From the NCBI GenBank assembly GCA_030432035.1, contig JAUIHO010000026.1, forward strand, positions 1 to 33,800: a stretch of 33,800 nucleotides of DNA, in the 5' to 3' direction. Below the pieces are notes generated by a model. The model was not told the DNA's origin, ran no database searches, and worked only from the letters and a program-made list of their open reading frames with translations. Positions 26,601-33,489 of the stretch are shown one piece after another; the first letter of the stretch is position 1, and the number at the start of each line of letters is the position of its first letter. The position numbers and the translations under genes were made by a program. The DNA comes from Phycisphaerae bacterium (lineage in GTDB: Bacteria > Planctomycetota > Phycisphaerae > UBA1845 > UTPLA1).

Positions 26601-26870
26601 GGCGTTGCGGACACGGACGCGGACGAAAACGGCACGAGCGATTGCCTCGAAGGCAACGCCCCGACGGAACCGACGGACGACTCGCCCGTACCCCTCGAGT
26701 TCCGATTGGAAGATTTGGACCCGTGTTTCGTGCGGTATTTGATGCAGAGTTTCCTTGGCATTCCGATGTGCGGCCCGTGTATTAGTTTCGCTTGCTGCGG
26801 CATTTACGCGGGAATCGCCACGATGCGACGACGCCATCGCAAACACCGGCGCAGAGCGCATTTGCGTTGA
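23610..26870 (+). CDS. Large secreted subtilisin-like (S8) serine protease with calcium-binding repeats
   Basis: 1086 residues. A signal peptide (to about residue 26, ending LFAQA) is followed by a propeptide-like region with GVTLDAYIPDNAYLANI. The S8 catalytic domain has D242 (VGLIDWD), H283 (GYHGTHTAS), the oxyanion Asn N378 (INGNAF) and S450 (CATSWAAPAVAG), so the triad looks intact although the serine motif varies from GTSMAAP. A P-domain-like sandwich (about 530-660) and two DUF11/CARDB-like repeats (about 665-790 and 795-900) come next. From about residue 913 there are thrombospondin type 3 repeats (DADGDGVPD, DADGDGTPD, DSDADGIPD). The end is a Cys-containing hydrophobic segment and a very basic tail (RRRHRKHRRR), resembling a C-terminal sorting signal. 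Probably cell-surface or extracellular and calcium-stabilised. Confidence 0.93.
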   Translation: MIKGARFCVALGGLALFAAATSLFAQADSATLKLKAGAVDVARGDAADLESPHVVIKLARPLSHRERRLLIDAGVTLDAYIPDNAYLANITNADLNALSRLSFITGLGAWQADWKLAPSLTDAKNFITEKRKALARDGKHRLIVHAHRGADDAALVEQLTALDVDVLERSRGYHGSQLLVDVDTTQVDALKTIGSIRYVETAPEATPRNSSTNWISQSNIPDMTPIWDQGLHGENQTVGLIDWDMDEFHCSFRASAPIGPLHRKIQAYFGLGQSALFGYHGTHTASVLTGNPLDEAASSDLTGIAYESRLVFQDQAAIITETNLAERLIIAQSEGAFVHSNSWGSTFDTSYNAWAADIDAFSFENEDNLVIFAIINGNAFSSLLSPENAKNCLAVGAAGDAGDQGNPGSGASGPTDDGRQKPEVWATGCQSRAANVGTNCDVIQRSCATSWAAPAVAGLATLTRQYFTDGFYPSGIADAADAITPTGALLKAVLVNSAVDMTGIEGYYGSREGYGRVLLDDALYFDGDARGLIVRDVRHADGLETSNTAEYEFAVTSDAEPLKVTMCYHDAPALVGTDFAPVNNLDLIVISPSGTTYRGNDYAGFETQADGNADVFNNTEQVTRLAPEVGTWQVILEGTAVNDGPQGFALAITGAVGEADAEPGFDLAVTIDPVDQVVEVGELGAIRVTVTNNGSLPSTGGVLRIDLSDGLETPNRRPGLGSCVSTPSSIECDLNGLAAGGSQTLQRSLRVLEEGVHPFTALFTPDEDDIESDNNSATGIIRTPANFDLQVRGITGPASIPANTPTDYTAVVYNSGPGESTPTSVVIEVEPGLRMLSSTDCDIKSELSLDCTIPALPAGATHQLAFRIAADSTFASALQIRSSLAKPPIDNDDTNNELALSVTVQSDGATNQDKPDADGDGVPDESDVCADGDDTLDADGDGTPDACDACPEDANKTDPQLCGCGNPETDSDADGIPDCGDGCPDDPNKLDAGDCGCGVADTDADENGTSDCLEGNAPTEPTDDSPVPLEFRLEDLDPCFVRYLMQSFLGIPMCGPCISFACCGIYAGIATMRRRHRKHRRRAHLR

Positions 26871-27009
26871 ATCGATAGGCAAGCCTTGGTTTTTCGGCCC
26901 CTACTTGAATAGAATCGACACGCGTCGATCGCAAGCGAACTCATCTCCGCGGTGCGAGACGGCTACTGGTGTGGGGTAAAAAACGGGCGCAAGGCCTGTA
27001 CAACGGATC

Positions 27010-27033
27010 GCGGTAACGATCTTCTGTTACCGC
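27010..27033. repeat. Perfect inverted repeat in the leader of the dockerin protein gene
   Basis: GCGGTAAC at 27010-27017 and GTTACCGC at 27026-27033 are exact inverted copies around an 8-base loop. The repeat ends 13 bases before the ribosome binding site (GGGAAGAAG from 27047). It could be an operator, a leader hairpin or a weak terminator for the protease gene: CATCGTTTT follows, which is not a clean T run. Confidence 0.6.
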
Positions 27034-27062
27034 ATCGTTTTCTCCTGGGAAGAAGACGGCAC

Positions 27063-28631
27063 ATGAAATATCAATCCATTAAACAAATCTTCGCGCTTTC
27101 GGTCTTGGCGTTGAGCGGCTTCGCGTATCAGTCGCCGGTGGTTGCACAAGACATACAGCCGGAAAACGTATTGGTTGTGTACAACAGCTTGGCGACGGGT
27201 TCGTCGGAAGTGTTGCACGCTTATATCCAAGCGCATCCGACCTTGCCGCCGGAGAATATCTTCGACGTTAATAGTGCGGCGCTCGCTGGTGTCGAGTCGG
27301 TTACGTACGACACGTTTGTGAATCAAATTCGCAATCCGATTCGCGCTTATCTGAACGACACGGGCACGCCTGCGCCGGCGGATATCATTAGCATTTTAAT
27401 CTTGCGACCGTTTCCTCATCGGTTGCGCGATATCGATAGCCCTTTCGTTTGCGACAACGTGAACCTCGTCGGCGGCGAGTTTTTGGGTGGCGATGCGACG
27501 TGTGCTTCCGTTGATGCCGACTTGGTTTTGTTATGGCAGAACCTCGAGTCGGGCGAAGCAGGTGGCACGCTCGACAGTCTGGCGGATAACTTTATCGACA
27601 ACCCGTATCATCGATTATCCCAACCGATAAAGACGATCCAACGAACGTTTATTCAAAATCCTATCCCGTTCAACACCCTTGAGGATGTCGCATACGTCAA
27701 TCTGCCCGGCTTTAGTGGATTAACGCCGGGAAAGATGTACTTGGTCTGCCGAATCGACGGCAACAATACAGACGACGCGATCGCATCGATCGAACGCGCG
27801 CAGAATCTGGTCGCCAATAAGGCGATTCACTCGATTTTGTTGGACGAATGGGACACGGTAGCGGCCGGTGACGAACTGGATGACGATCCGTTGCTGACGT
27901 CGGGCGATCCGTTCAACTCGGGTGATGACTACGAACTGACAAACACAGCGCTATCCAATGCCGGTTGGGATGTGATCTACGACAACACGTTCGATTTCAT
28001 TCTCGGCAATGAGATCACGGCGTCGATTCTCGGCTACGCATCGTACGGTGAGAACCACAGCATCGCCGGCAACGGTGAAAACCCGCCCGGCGACGGCACC
28101 TACATCGAAACATTTACATTTCCGCGCGGCGCCATCTTTAACACCATCGAATCGTTTAATGCACGCGCGCTAAACGGCAACGTGACCTTCTTCAGCCAGG
28201 AGCAGGTTGCCGACTTCATCGGCGCCGGCGGCACGTTTGCCGTCGGTCACGTGTGGGAACCCTTCTCGTTTACCATCGCAGACAATCAGTATCTCATGGG
28301 CAACATGCTATTGAACGGTCGCCAATGGGCGGAAGCCGCCTATCAAGCGATACCCGTGCTGAGTTGGCATCATGTCGTATTGGGCGATCCGCTGGCGAAG
28401 TTCAAAGTGGTTGACGATGCGGGTTTGCCTGCCGGCGATCTCGATGGTGATGGCGATGTCGATAGCGTCGATACGTCGTTGTTCGTCAGCCTCGTTTTCG
28501 GAGAATACGCAGCGTACAACGCGGCCTTCCCAATGCTCGATCCTTATCTGCGCGGCGACTTCAATGGCGACTTCAAATTTGACGGTCGCGACGTGCAGGG
28601 CTTCACCAACGCGTTTATCGCAGGCCCTTAA
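27063..28631 (+). CDS. TIGR03790-family exported protein with C-terminal dockerin-like module
   Basis: 522 residues with a signal peptide (MKYQSIKQIFALSVLALSGFA, cleavage near VVAQD). The mature start, NVLVVYNSLATGSSEVLHAY followed by PPENIFDV, is characteristic of the TIGR03790 family, an uncharacterised exported family known from bacteria with protein-sorting tails. Residues about 458-522 form a dockerin type I-like pair of calcium loops, GDLDGDGDVDSVD and GDFNGDFKFDGRD, of the kind widespread in Planctomycetota. The frame stays open upstream to 26952, but the ATG at 27063 has GGGAAGAAG upstream and gives the signal peptide. It follows the protease gene on the same strand after 192 bases; a functional link is plausible but unproven. 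Confidence 0.88.
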   Translation: MKYQSIKQIFALSVLALSGFAYQSPVVAQDIQPENVLVVYNSLATGSSEVLHAYIQAHPTLPPENIFDVNSAALAGVESVTYDTFVNQIRNPIRAYLNDTGTPAPADIISILILRPFPHRLRDIDSPFVCDNVNLVGGEFLGGDATCASVDADLVLLWQNLESGEAGGTLDSLADNFIDNPYHRLSQPIKTIQRTFIQNPIPFNTLEDVAYVNLPGFSGLTPGKMYLVCRIDGNNTDDAIASIERAQNLVANKAIHSILLDEWDTVAAGDELDDDPLLTSGDPFNSGDDYELTNTALSNAGWDVIYDNTFDFILGNEITASILGYASYGENHSIAGNGENPPGDGTYIETFTFPRGAIFNTIESFNARALNGNVTFFSQEQVADFIGAGGTFAVGHVWEPFSFTIADNQYLMGNMLLNGRQWAEAAYQAIPVLSWHHVVLGDPLAKFKVVDDAGLPAGDLDGDGDVDSVDTSLFVSLVFGEYAAYNAAFPMLDPYLRGDFNGDFKFDGRDVQGFTNAFIAGP

Positions 28632-28663
28632 GCGGCCGTGTCGTAGCGAAGGATCGCGGCATT

Positions 28664-28690
28664 CGTCAATTGACGGCACTCGTCTATAAT
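28664..28690 (+). promoter_or_regulatory. Candidate promoter with a 12-base palindrome before the zinc-ribbon gene
   Basis: TATAAT at 28685-28690 is a perfect -10 box, about 70 bases before the ATG at 28761. Nine bases upstream of it is the perfect palindrome CGTCAATTGACG (28664-28675), which covers the -35 zone. There is no good -35 at normal spacing, so a regulator at the palindrome could either help or block RNA polymerase. Confidence 0.42.
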
Positions 28691-28760
28691 CCGGGCTAAA
28701 CGTTAAAACCGAACGCGGTTTAGAAATCCTTACAACGCCCGAATTACACGCGATCCTTCC

Positions 28761-29297
28761 ATGGCCATCTCATTTGTTTGCGAACACTGTGACCGGCACA
28801 TTGAGGTCGACGACGAAGCCGCCGGCCAATTCGCCGATTGCCCCTATTGCCGCCGCGTGGTTCCCGTGCCAGAAGTCGGACCATCTGTTGCAGCGAATCA
28901 GGCTGTTGCCTTTAACCATTCCGCAACCACTGCAACGACGCGAGAAACCGTCACGACGTCGGTGCAACCTCACTTCGGAAAGGTGGCTTTGGCGTCGATC
29001 GTAATTGCGCAGCTATGTTTCTTCGTCGCGATGTTCTTGCAATTCAGCGATTTTCAGGAGATGAGCGCGGCCGACGGCGTTGAAATCACGCAAATCGATC
29101 GCGGCATCACGTATCCGCTGCTGTTTTTCGGCGCGTTCGGCGGCGGCAGCACGGCGGTCTTCGCGGGAATCATGTCGCTGACGCGGAAAGAGAAACCGCG
29201 CTGGCCGGCAATTACGGCACTGTGCATGGCAACGCTGTTTGTTTGCGGTTTCACGTTGCTAACGACGATTTCGATGATGTTCGCCGGATTTAGATAA
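28761..29297 (+). CDS. Zinc-ribbon membrane protein of unknown function
   Basis: 178 residues. The first 35 form a zinc-ribbon-like knuckle pair: CEHC near residue 8 and CPYC about 20 residues later, with VPVPEVG after it. A Ser/Thr/Ala-rich linker leads to three hydrophobic helices: VALASIVIAQLCFFVAMFLQF, YPLLFFGAFGGGSTAVFAGI and ITALCMATLFVCGFTLLTTI. The architecture (cytosolic CxxC...CxxC head on a small membrane domain) is common in Planctomycetota proteins of unknown role. I do not recognise a specific family. Confidence 0.8.
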   Translation: MAISFVCEHCDRHIEVDDEAAGQFADCPYCRRVVPVPEVGPSVAANQAVAFNHSATTATTRETVTTSVQPHFGKVALASIVIAQLCFFVAMFLQFSDFQEMSAADGVEITQIDRGITYPLLFFGAFGGGSTAVFAGIMSLTRKEKPRWPAITALCMATLFVCGFTLLTTISMMFAGFR

Positions 29298-29498
29298 TTG
29301 TATAAATAAAACTCTACACCCGATCGCGCAGCATGCTTGCGGTCGGCGTCTCATAAACCGCTTCTTTCGACTCGGACTCCGCTACTCGCAAATCACAACA
29401 GCGTCCTACGTTGCCATATCAAAAACGCGCTATTTACGGACCGTCCGCTAACGGCGCGCACGGATATCGGACAACCGAATTCGGACTCGGTTCTTTCG

Positions 29499-29527
29499 TT
29501 GACACTGCATTTTGCGACTGCTAATTT
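29499..29527 (+). promoter_or_regulatory. Candidate sigma-70 promoter of the DUF2203 gene
   Basis: TTGACA at 29499-29504 is a perfect -35 box. TAATTT at 29522-29527, after a 17-base spacer, is a weak -10. The ATG of the DUF2203 gene lies 54 bases on, with AGAAGG just before it. The spacing is right, but the -10 is poor. Confidence 0.33.
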
Positions 29528-29581
29528 CAAGTTCAATGTGAGTTGGGGGAATCGTGACGTTTGTCTATTTAGAAGGCTTGT

Positions 29582-30037
29582 ATGAGAACCGAACAGACCG
29601 TCAGTCCGCTGCATCCGAGCTTCGCAACGCGTCGCGCGGCCCGCTTCTTCACGCTCGAACGAGCGCGCTGCGCCCTACCGTTGGTGCGCCGCATCACCAC
29701 CGATATCGTCGACCAGCATCGATACGTCTGCGAATTGGAAGATCGCTGCCATCAATTGGGCGCGGCGTCCAATGACAACGCTCTGCGCGAACGATACGCC
29801 GCCGCACTCGACCGGCTGCGCGATCTGATCGACGAACTCGCCGCCGTCGGCTGTGAGTTGCGCGATTGGCGACGGGGCATCGTCGATTTCCCCGCCTATC
29901 ACGACGGACGTCGCATCGAGTTCTGCTGGCGACTGGGCGAGGCCGACATCACCCACTGGCACGATCCCGACGCCGGTTTCTGCGGACGCCGCGATGTGAC
30001 CGAGCTTCAGGTGCCACAACGCTCGCTAACGGCCTAA
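29582..30037 (+). CDS. DUF2203-family protein
   Basis: 151 residues. The family signature is clear: FFTLERARCALPLVRRI near the start, a long amphipathic helix pair, then VGCELRDWRRGIVDFPAYHDGRRIEFCWRLGEADITHWHDPDAGFCGRR at the end (given here as overlapping parts VGCELRDWRRGIVDFPAY, FCWRLGEADITHWHD and DAGFCGRR). DUF2203 proteins are small, cytosolic and of unknown function; the conserved Trp/His/Asp cluster in the second half suggests a ligand or metal site. AGAAGG shortly before the ATG is the probable ribosome binding site. It precedes dprA by 169 bases. Confidence 0.9.
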   Translation: MRTEQTVSPLHPSFATRRAARFFTLERARCALPLVRRITTDIVDQHRYVCELEDRCHQLGAASNDNALRERYAAALDRLRDLIDELAAVGCELRDWRRGIVDFPAYHDGRRIEFCWRLGEADITHWHDPDAGFCGRRDVTELQVPQRSLTA

Positions 30038-30206
30038 TCGCCAGCCAAAATCACAGCCCTGATTCCAATTTTCGTCCAACGGTGACAACCCGTGTCACTG
30101 CCTGCTCTGCTTGTGACCAACCGGTACGAGTTTCGGTTTATCATTCCGTTATCTACGTTGCCGGGAAGTAACCCGGTGAATGGGTCACGTGTAATGGGCT
30201 GGCACG

Positions 30207-31352
30207 ATGCCGCAGTTGGAATCGAACATTTCCGAGATCGCGCGCCGATACCTGCGGCTTCACCTTTGTCGTGGCGTTGGGCCGATTCGCGCGGCACGGT
30301 TGGTTGAGGCGTTTGGCGGCATCGACCCCGTACTCACAGCGTCGGCAGCGCGCCTGCAGGCGGTGGATGGCATCGGCCCCAAGATCTCACAGGACATTGT
30401 CGCCGGCAGGTCCGAGGCCGATGTCGATAAAGAAATTCAACTCGCCGAAAAGCACGGCGTGCGAATCATCTGTCGCGAAGATCCTAGCTACCCCGAATTG
30501 CTGCTTCGCATTCCCGACCCGCCCGCATGTCTTTACATTCGTGGAACCGTGCAGCGAGAGGACAACGTCGGCTTCGGCGTCGTTGGTGCCCGCCACGCGA
30601 CGCATTACGGCATCGAACAAGCCGAACGGTTCGCGGCTCGCGCCGCCACAGTTGGCATGACGGTGCATTCGGGTTTGGCGCGCGGCGTGGATACGGCGGC
30701 CCACCGTGGCGCGTTGGCGGCGGGCGGGCGCACGATCGCAGTGATCGGTTGTGGGCTGTGTCATCTCTATCCGCCCGATGCGGTCGATCTGGCTGCCGAC
30801 ATCGCCAAGAGCGGTTGCGTCATGAGCGAGTTGCCGATGGGCGTTGCGCCGGAGCCGGGTAATTTCCCCTCTCGCAATCGCATCATCGCGGGCATGTCGC
30901 TGGGTGTGCTGGTGGTGGAGGCGGCGCAACGCAGCGGAGCGCTGATCACGGCGCGGCTGGCCAACGAATACAACCGCGAGGTCTTCGCCCTACCCGGTCG
31001 GGTAGATGCGCCGCAATCTGCAGGATGTCACAACCTGATTCGCGCCGGCGCAGCACAGTTGGTCACCAAGTTTGAAGACATCCTCGACGAACTCGGGCCA
31101 ACGGGCGACATCCTGAAATCCGATTTCGAGGCCAAAACGCCGTCCGAGCGCCCTGCGGCGGTCCCCATGCCCGCCAACCTCTCGCCCGACGAAACCGCGG
31201 TTCTCGGGGCGATCGGGGGCGATCCGTTGCCAGTTGAAAGCATCTGCGAGGCCTGTGGCATTCCGCCCGGTCAGATCGCCGTCGCGATCACGACGCTACA
31301 GCTAAAGGGGCTGATTCGGCGGACGGATGGCGATCTGTTCATGCGGCCCTAA
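30207..31352 (+). CDS. dprA: DNA-processing protein DprA
   Basis: 381 residues. DprA binds single-stranded DNA taken up during natural transformation and loads RecA. An N-terminal helix-hairpin-helix-like region (LHLCRGVGPIRAARLVEAFG, AVDGIGPKISQDI) precedes the Rossmann-like DprA domain. That domain shows GVVGARHATHYG, VHSGLARGVDTAAHRGAL, FPSRNRIIAGMS, VVEAAQRSGALITARLA and FALPGRVDAPQSAGCHNLI. The last 60 residues form the usual winged-helix domain (LSPDETAVLGAIGGDPLPVE and onward). All parts are present, so the protein is complete. No other competence gene is in the window. Confidence 0.95.
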   Translation: MPQLESNISEIARRYLRLHLCRGVGPIRAARLVEAFGGIDPVLTASAARLQAVDGIGPKISQDIVAGRSEADVDKEIQLAEKHGVRIICREDPSYPELLLRIPDPPACLYIRGTVQREDNVGFGVVGARHATHYGIEQAERFAARAATVGMTVHSGLARGVDTAAHRGALAAGGRTIAVIGCGLCHLYPPDAVDLAADIAKSGCVMSELPMGVAPEPGNFPSRNRIIAGMSLGVLVVEAAQRSGALITARLANEYNREVFALPGRVDAPQSAGCHNLIRAGAAQLVTKFEDILDELGPTGDILKSDFEAKTPSERPAAVPMPANLSPDETAVLGAIGGDPLPVESICEACGIPPGQIAVAITTLQLKGLIRRTDGDLFMRP

Positions 31353-31828
31353 GCACTCGCCGCAGAGCCCCTATTTTTGCCAATTTTACCGGTCGACCTT
31401 GACGATTCGGCCTGTCTCGTCGACCCTAGTAGGTTCGGAGGGCGAATTATGCCGTCTGCACCTTGGCACCTAGTGCCGCCGGTGTCAGTACAGCCTTCGC
31501 CCGTGGATTCGTTTTTTATCGCAATCCTTTGGTGGTTCTTTTGATGCTTGGCACGCGAAACAATCTGGTCGAGGCGACGGCACATGCCTGCTAATTGCCG
31601 TCTATTTGATCGGTTCGTGACCACTCGGGCGGCCACCGTGGCAACGGGGACGCCAATGCGTTAGGCCAAAAGCTGCCAATTTGCGATCAGCGCAGGCGGA
31701 AGCGGTGCCCGCCCCGATTTAGCACCGGCGCAAAAGTGGGCTTATTTTTGGGGTCCGCTTTTTTGTTGCCCAAAAAAGGATCGGCGTCGCACCGAGACAC
31801 GACAATTTAGAAACGGAATCGATCGAAC
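31353..31828. other. Long non-coding leader between dprA and nusA
   Basis: 476 bases without a supportable gene on either strand. Near its right end an inverted repeat, TTTTTGGG (31745-31752) with CCCAAAAA (31769-31776), competes with a second pairing, TGGGC (31737-31741) with GCCCA (31768-31772). This may be leader structure of the nusA operon. No tRNA and no rimP-like gene, which often precedes nusA, could be found. Confidence 0.5.
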
Positions 31829-33352
31829 ATGAACCAGGATCTGCTGCGAATAATCGACGGCCTCGCCCGCGACAAGAACATTGATAAGGATTTGCTTTAT
31901 CAAGACCTCGAAGCGGCGATGGAAACCGCGATCCGCAAGAAATATCTCGACGCCGAAGAGGTGAGCGTCGACATCGATCGCCTGTCGGGCAGCATTTCGG
32001 CCAAGGCGGATGACATTCGCATCAGCATGGCGGAGTTGGGTCGCATCGCGGCTCAATCGGCCAAGCAGTTCATGATTCAGCGCATTCGCGAAGCCGAACG
32101 CGGCAGCATCTACGACGAATTCATCGAAAAGAAAGGCACCATCACCACCGGCACGATTTCGCGCTACGAAGGCGGCGGCATGGTGGTGAATCTGGGCCGC
32201 ACCGACGCGTTTTTGCCGCGCAGCGAGCAAATTCCGGGAGAGGCCCATCAGGCTGGCGAGCGCATTCGCACGCTGATTCTCGAAGTTCGCGAAGCGCCGC
32301 ACCAAGTGAAGATCATTCTCAGCCGCAGCCATCCGGATTTCATTCGACGCTTGTTCGAACTCGAAGTGCCGGAAGTGGCCGAGCGCATAATCGAAATCAA
32401 GGCGCTGGCTCGCGAAGCGGGCTATCGAACGAAGCTGGCCGTTTCATCGATCGATACCAAGGTCGATGCCGTCGGCGCGTGCGTCGGCGTGCGCGGTAGC
32501 CGTATCAAGAACATCGTTGAAGAACTCGGCGGCGAAAAGATCGACATTGTGCGATGGAATGAGTCGTCTCAAATCCTGATCGCCAACGCACTAAAGCCCG
32601 CCGAAATTCAGGACGCGGCATTGTGTTTCGAACTCGGTCGCGCGACGGTCGTGGTGCCGGAAGATCAGCTATCGCTGGCCATCGGTAAACGCGGTCAAAA
32701 CGTGCGACTGGCGGCACGGCTCACTGGCTGGGATATCGATATCCTCACGCCGACGGAATACAACAAGGGCCTCGACCGGTTGGCCAAGACGCTGCAGAAG
32801 GTCGAAGGCATCGAAGACGTGGTGGCCGAGCGCATTTCGCTCATGGGTCTTATCAGCGTACTCGATGTCGATGAAGTCGGCGTTGAACCGTTGGTGCGTG
32901 AACTCGGCATTGAAGAAGGCATGGCCAAGAAGATCGTCGAAGTCTGTACGACTGAGGCGAAGCTGGTTCAGGCCGAACAGGAAGCCGAAAAGGCCGCGGC
33001 CGAGAAGACCAAGAAACAAGACGAACTGGCGGCCAGCGGTGTCGAAGGCGTTGAAGCGTCGGACACGGCGGCAACCGAAGGTGCGGCTGCTGTCGATGCG
33101 GCCATGGCGGATACGGCGTCGGGCGACGACGCCACTGCCGAAGCACCGGCGACGCCGGATGCGGACGCAACGGCAACTGAGCCTGCGGCAGAAGCTGCCT
33201 CCCCTACTGACGATCAACCTTCGGCTGTAACCGAAGAAGCGAATCCCGAAAGTGCTGCGTCTGACGACTCACCCGAAAGTGAGCCCGTGACAAGCAGCGT
33301 AACGACGGATGAAGCGTCTTCCGGCGCAGCCGACGAGGAAACGAAGGAATAA
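31829..33352 (+). CDS. nusA: Transcription termination/antitermination factor NusA
   Basis: 507 residues. NusA binds RNA polymerase and nascent RNA and controls pausing, termination and antitermination. The N-terminal polymerase-binding domain (MNQDLLRIIDGLARDKNIDK and onward) is followed by an S1 domain (GTISRYEGGGMVVNLGRTDA, about 110-170) and two KH domains (GVRGSRIKNIVEELGGEKID near 222, LAIGKRGQNVRLAARLTGWD near 284). A helix-hairpin-helix-like region (VEGIEDVVAERISLMGL) comes next. From about residue 385 there is an Ala/Glu/Asp/Thr-rich acidic tail, longer than in most NusA proteins and probably disordered. The infB start 137 bases downstream is the usual neighbour. Confidence 0.96.
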   Translation: MNQDLLRIIDGLARDKNIDKDLLYQDLEAAMETAIRKKYLDAEEVSVDIDRLSGSISAKADDIRISMAELGRIAAQSAKQFMIQRIREAERGSIYDEFIEKKGTITTGTISRYEGGGMVVNLGRTDAFLPRSEQIPGEAHQAGERIRTLILEVREAPHQVKIILSRSHPDFIRRLFELEVPEVAERIIEIKALAREAGYRTKLAVSSIDTKVDAVGACVGVRGSRIKNIVEELGGEKIDIVRWNESSQILIANALKPAEIQDAALCFELGRATVVVPEDQLSLAIGKRGQNVRLAARLTGWDIDILTPTEYNKGLDRLAKTLQKVEGIEDVVAERISLMGLISVLDVDEVGVEPLVRELGIEEGMAKKIVEVCTTEAKLVQAEQEAEKAAAEKTKKQDELAASGVEGVEASDTAATEGAAAVDAAMADTASGDDATAEAPATPDADATATEPAAEAASPTDDQPSAVTEEANPESAASDDSPESEPVTSSVTTDEASSGAADEETKE

Positions 33353-33455
33353 CCGATTGTGCATGGTCGTCTCCCCCGCGCGGCGACGGCAAGGCAAGCC
33401 CAGCGCTAGCAACGAGCGTACGTAGAGCATTTGTGAATCGCGCGAACCAGTAAGG

Positions 33456-33479
33456 ACGCCGGAGTGAAAGTTCCGGCGT
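33456..33479 (+). repeat. Hairpin just upstream of the infB start
   Basis: ACGCCGGA at 33456-33463 and TCCGGCGT at 33472-33479 form a perfect 8-base stem around an 8-base loop. It ends 10 bases before the proposed TTG start of infB, within the region where a ribosome binding site would be. No T run follows, so it is not a terminator; it may influence translation initiation. Confidence 0.55.
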
Positions 33480-33489
33480 AGTAGAGACT

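Noticed and set aside
31353-31828. tRNA or small RNA gene between dprA and nusA
   Set aside because: No cloverleaf arms or T-loop sequence could be found in either strand.
31742-32332. 196-residue minus-strand frame overlapping the nusA start
   Set aside because: It is antisense to clear NusA sequence, has no family features and no ribosome binding site.
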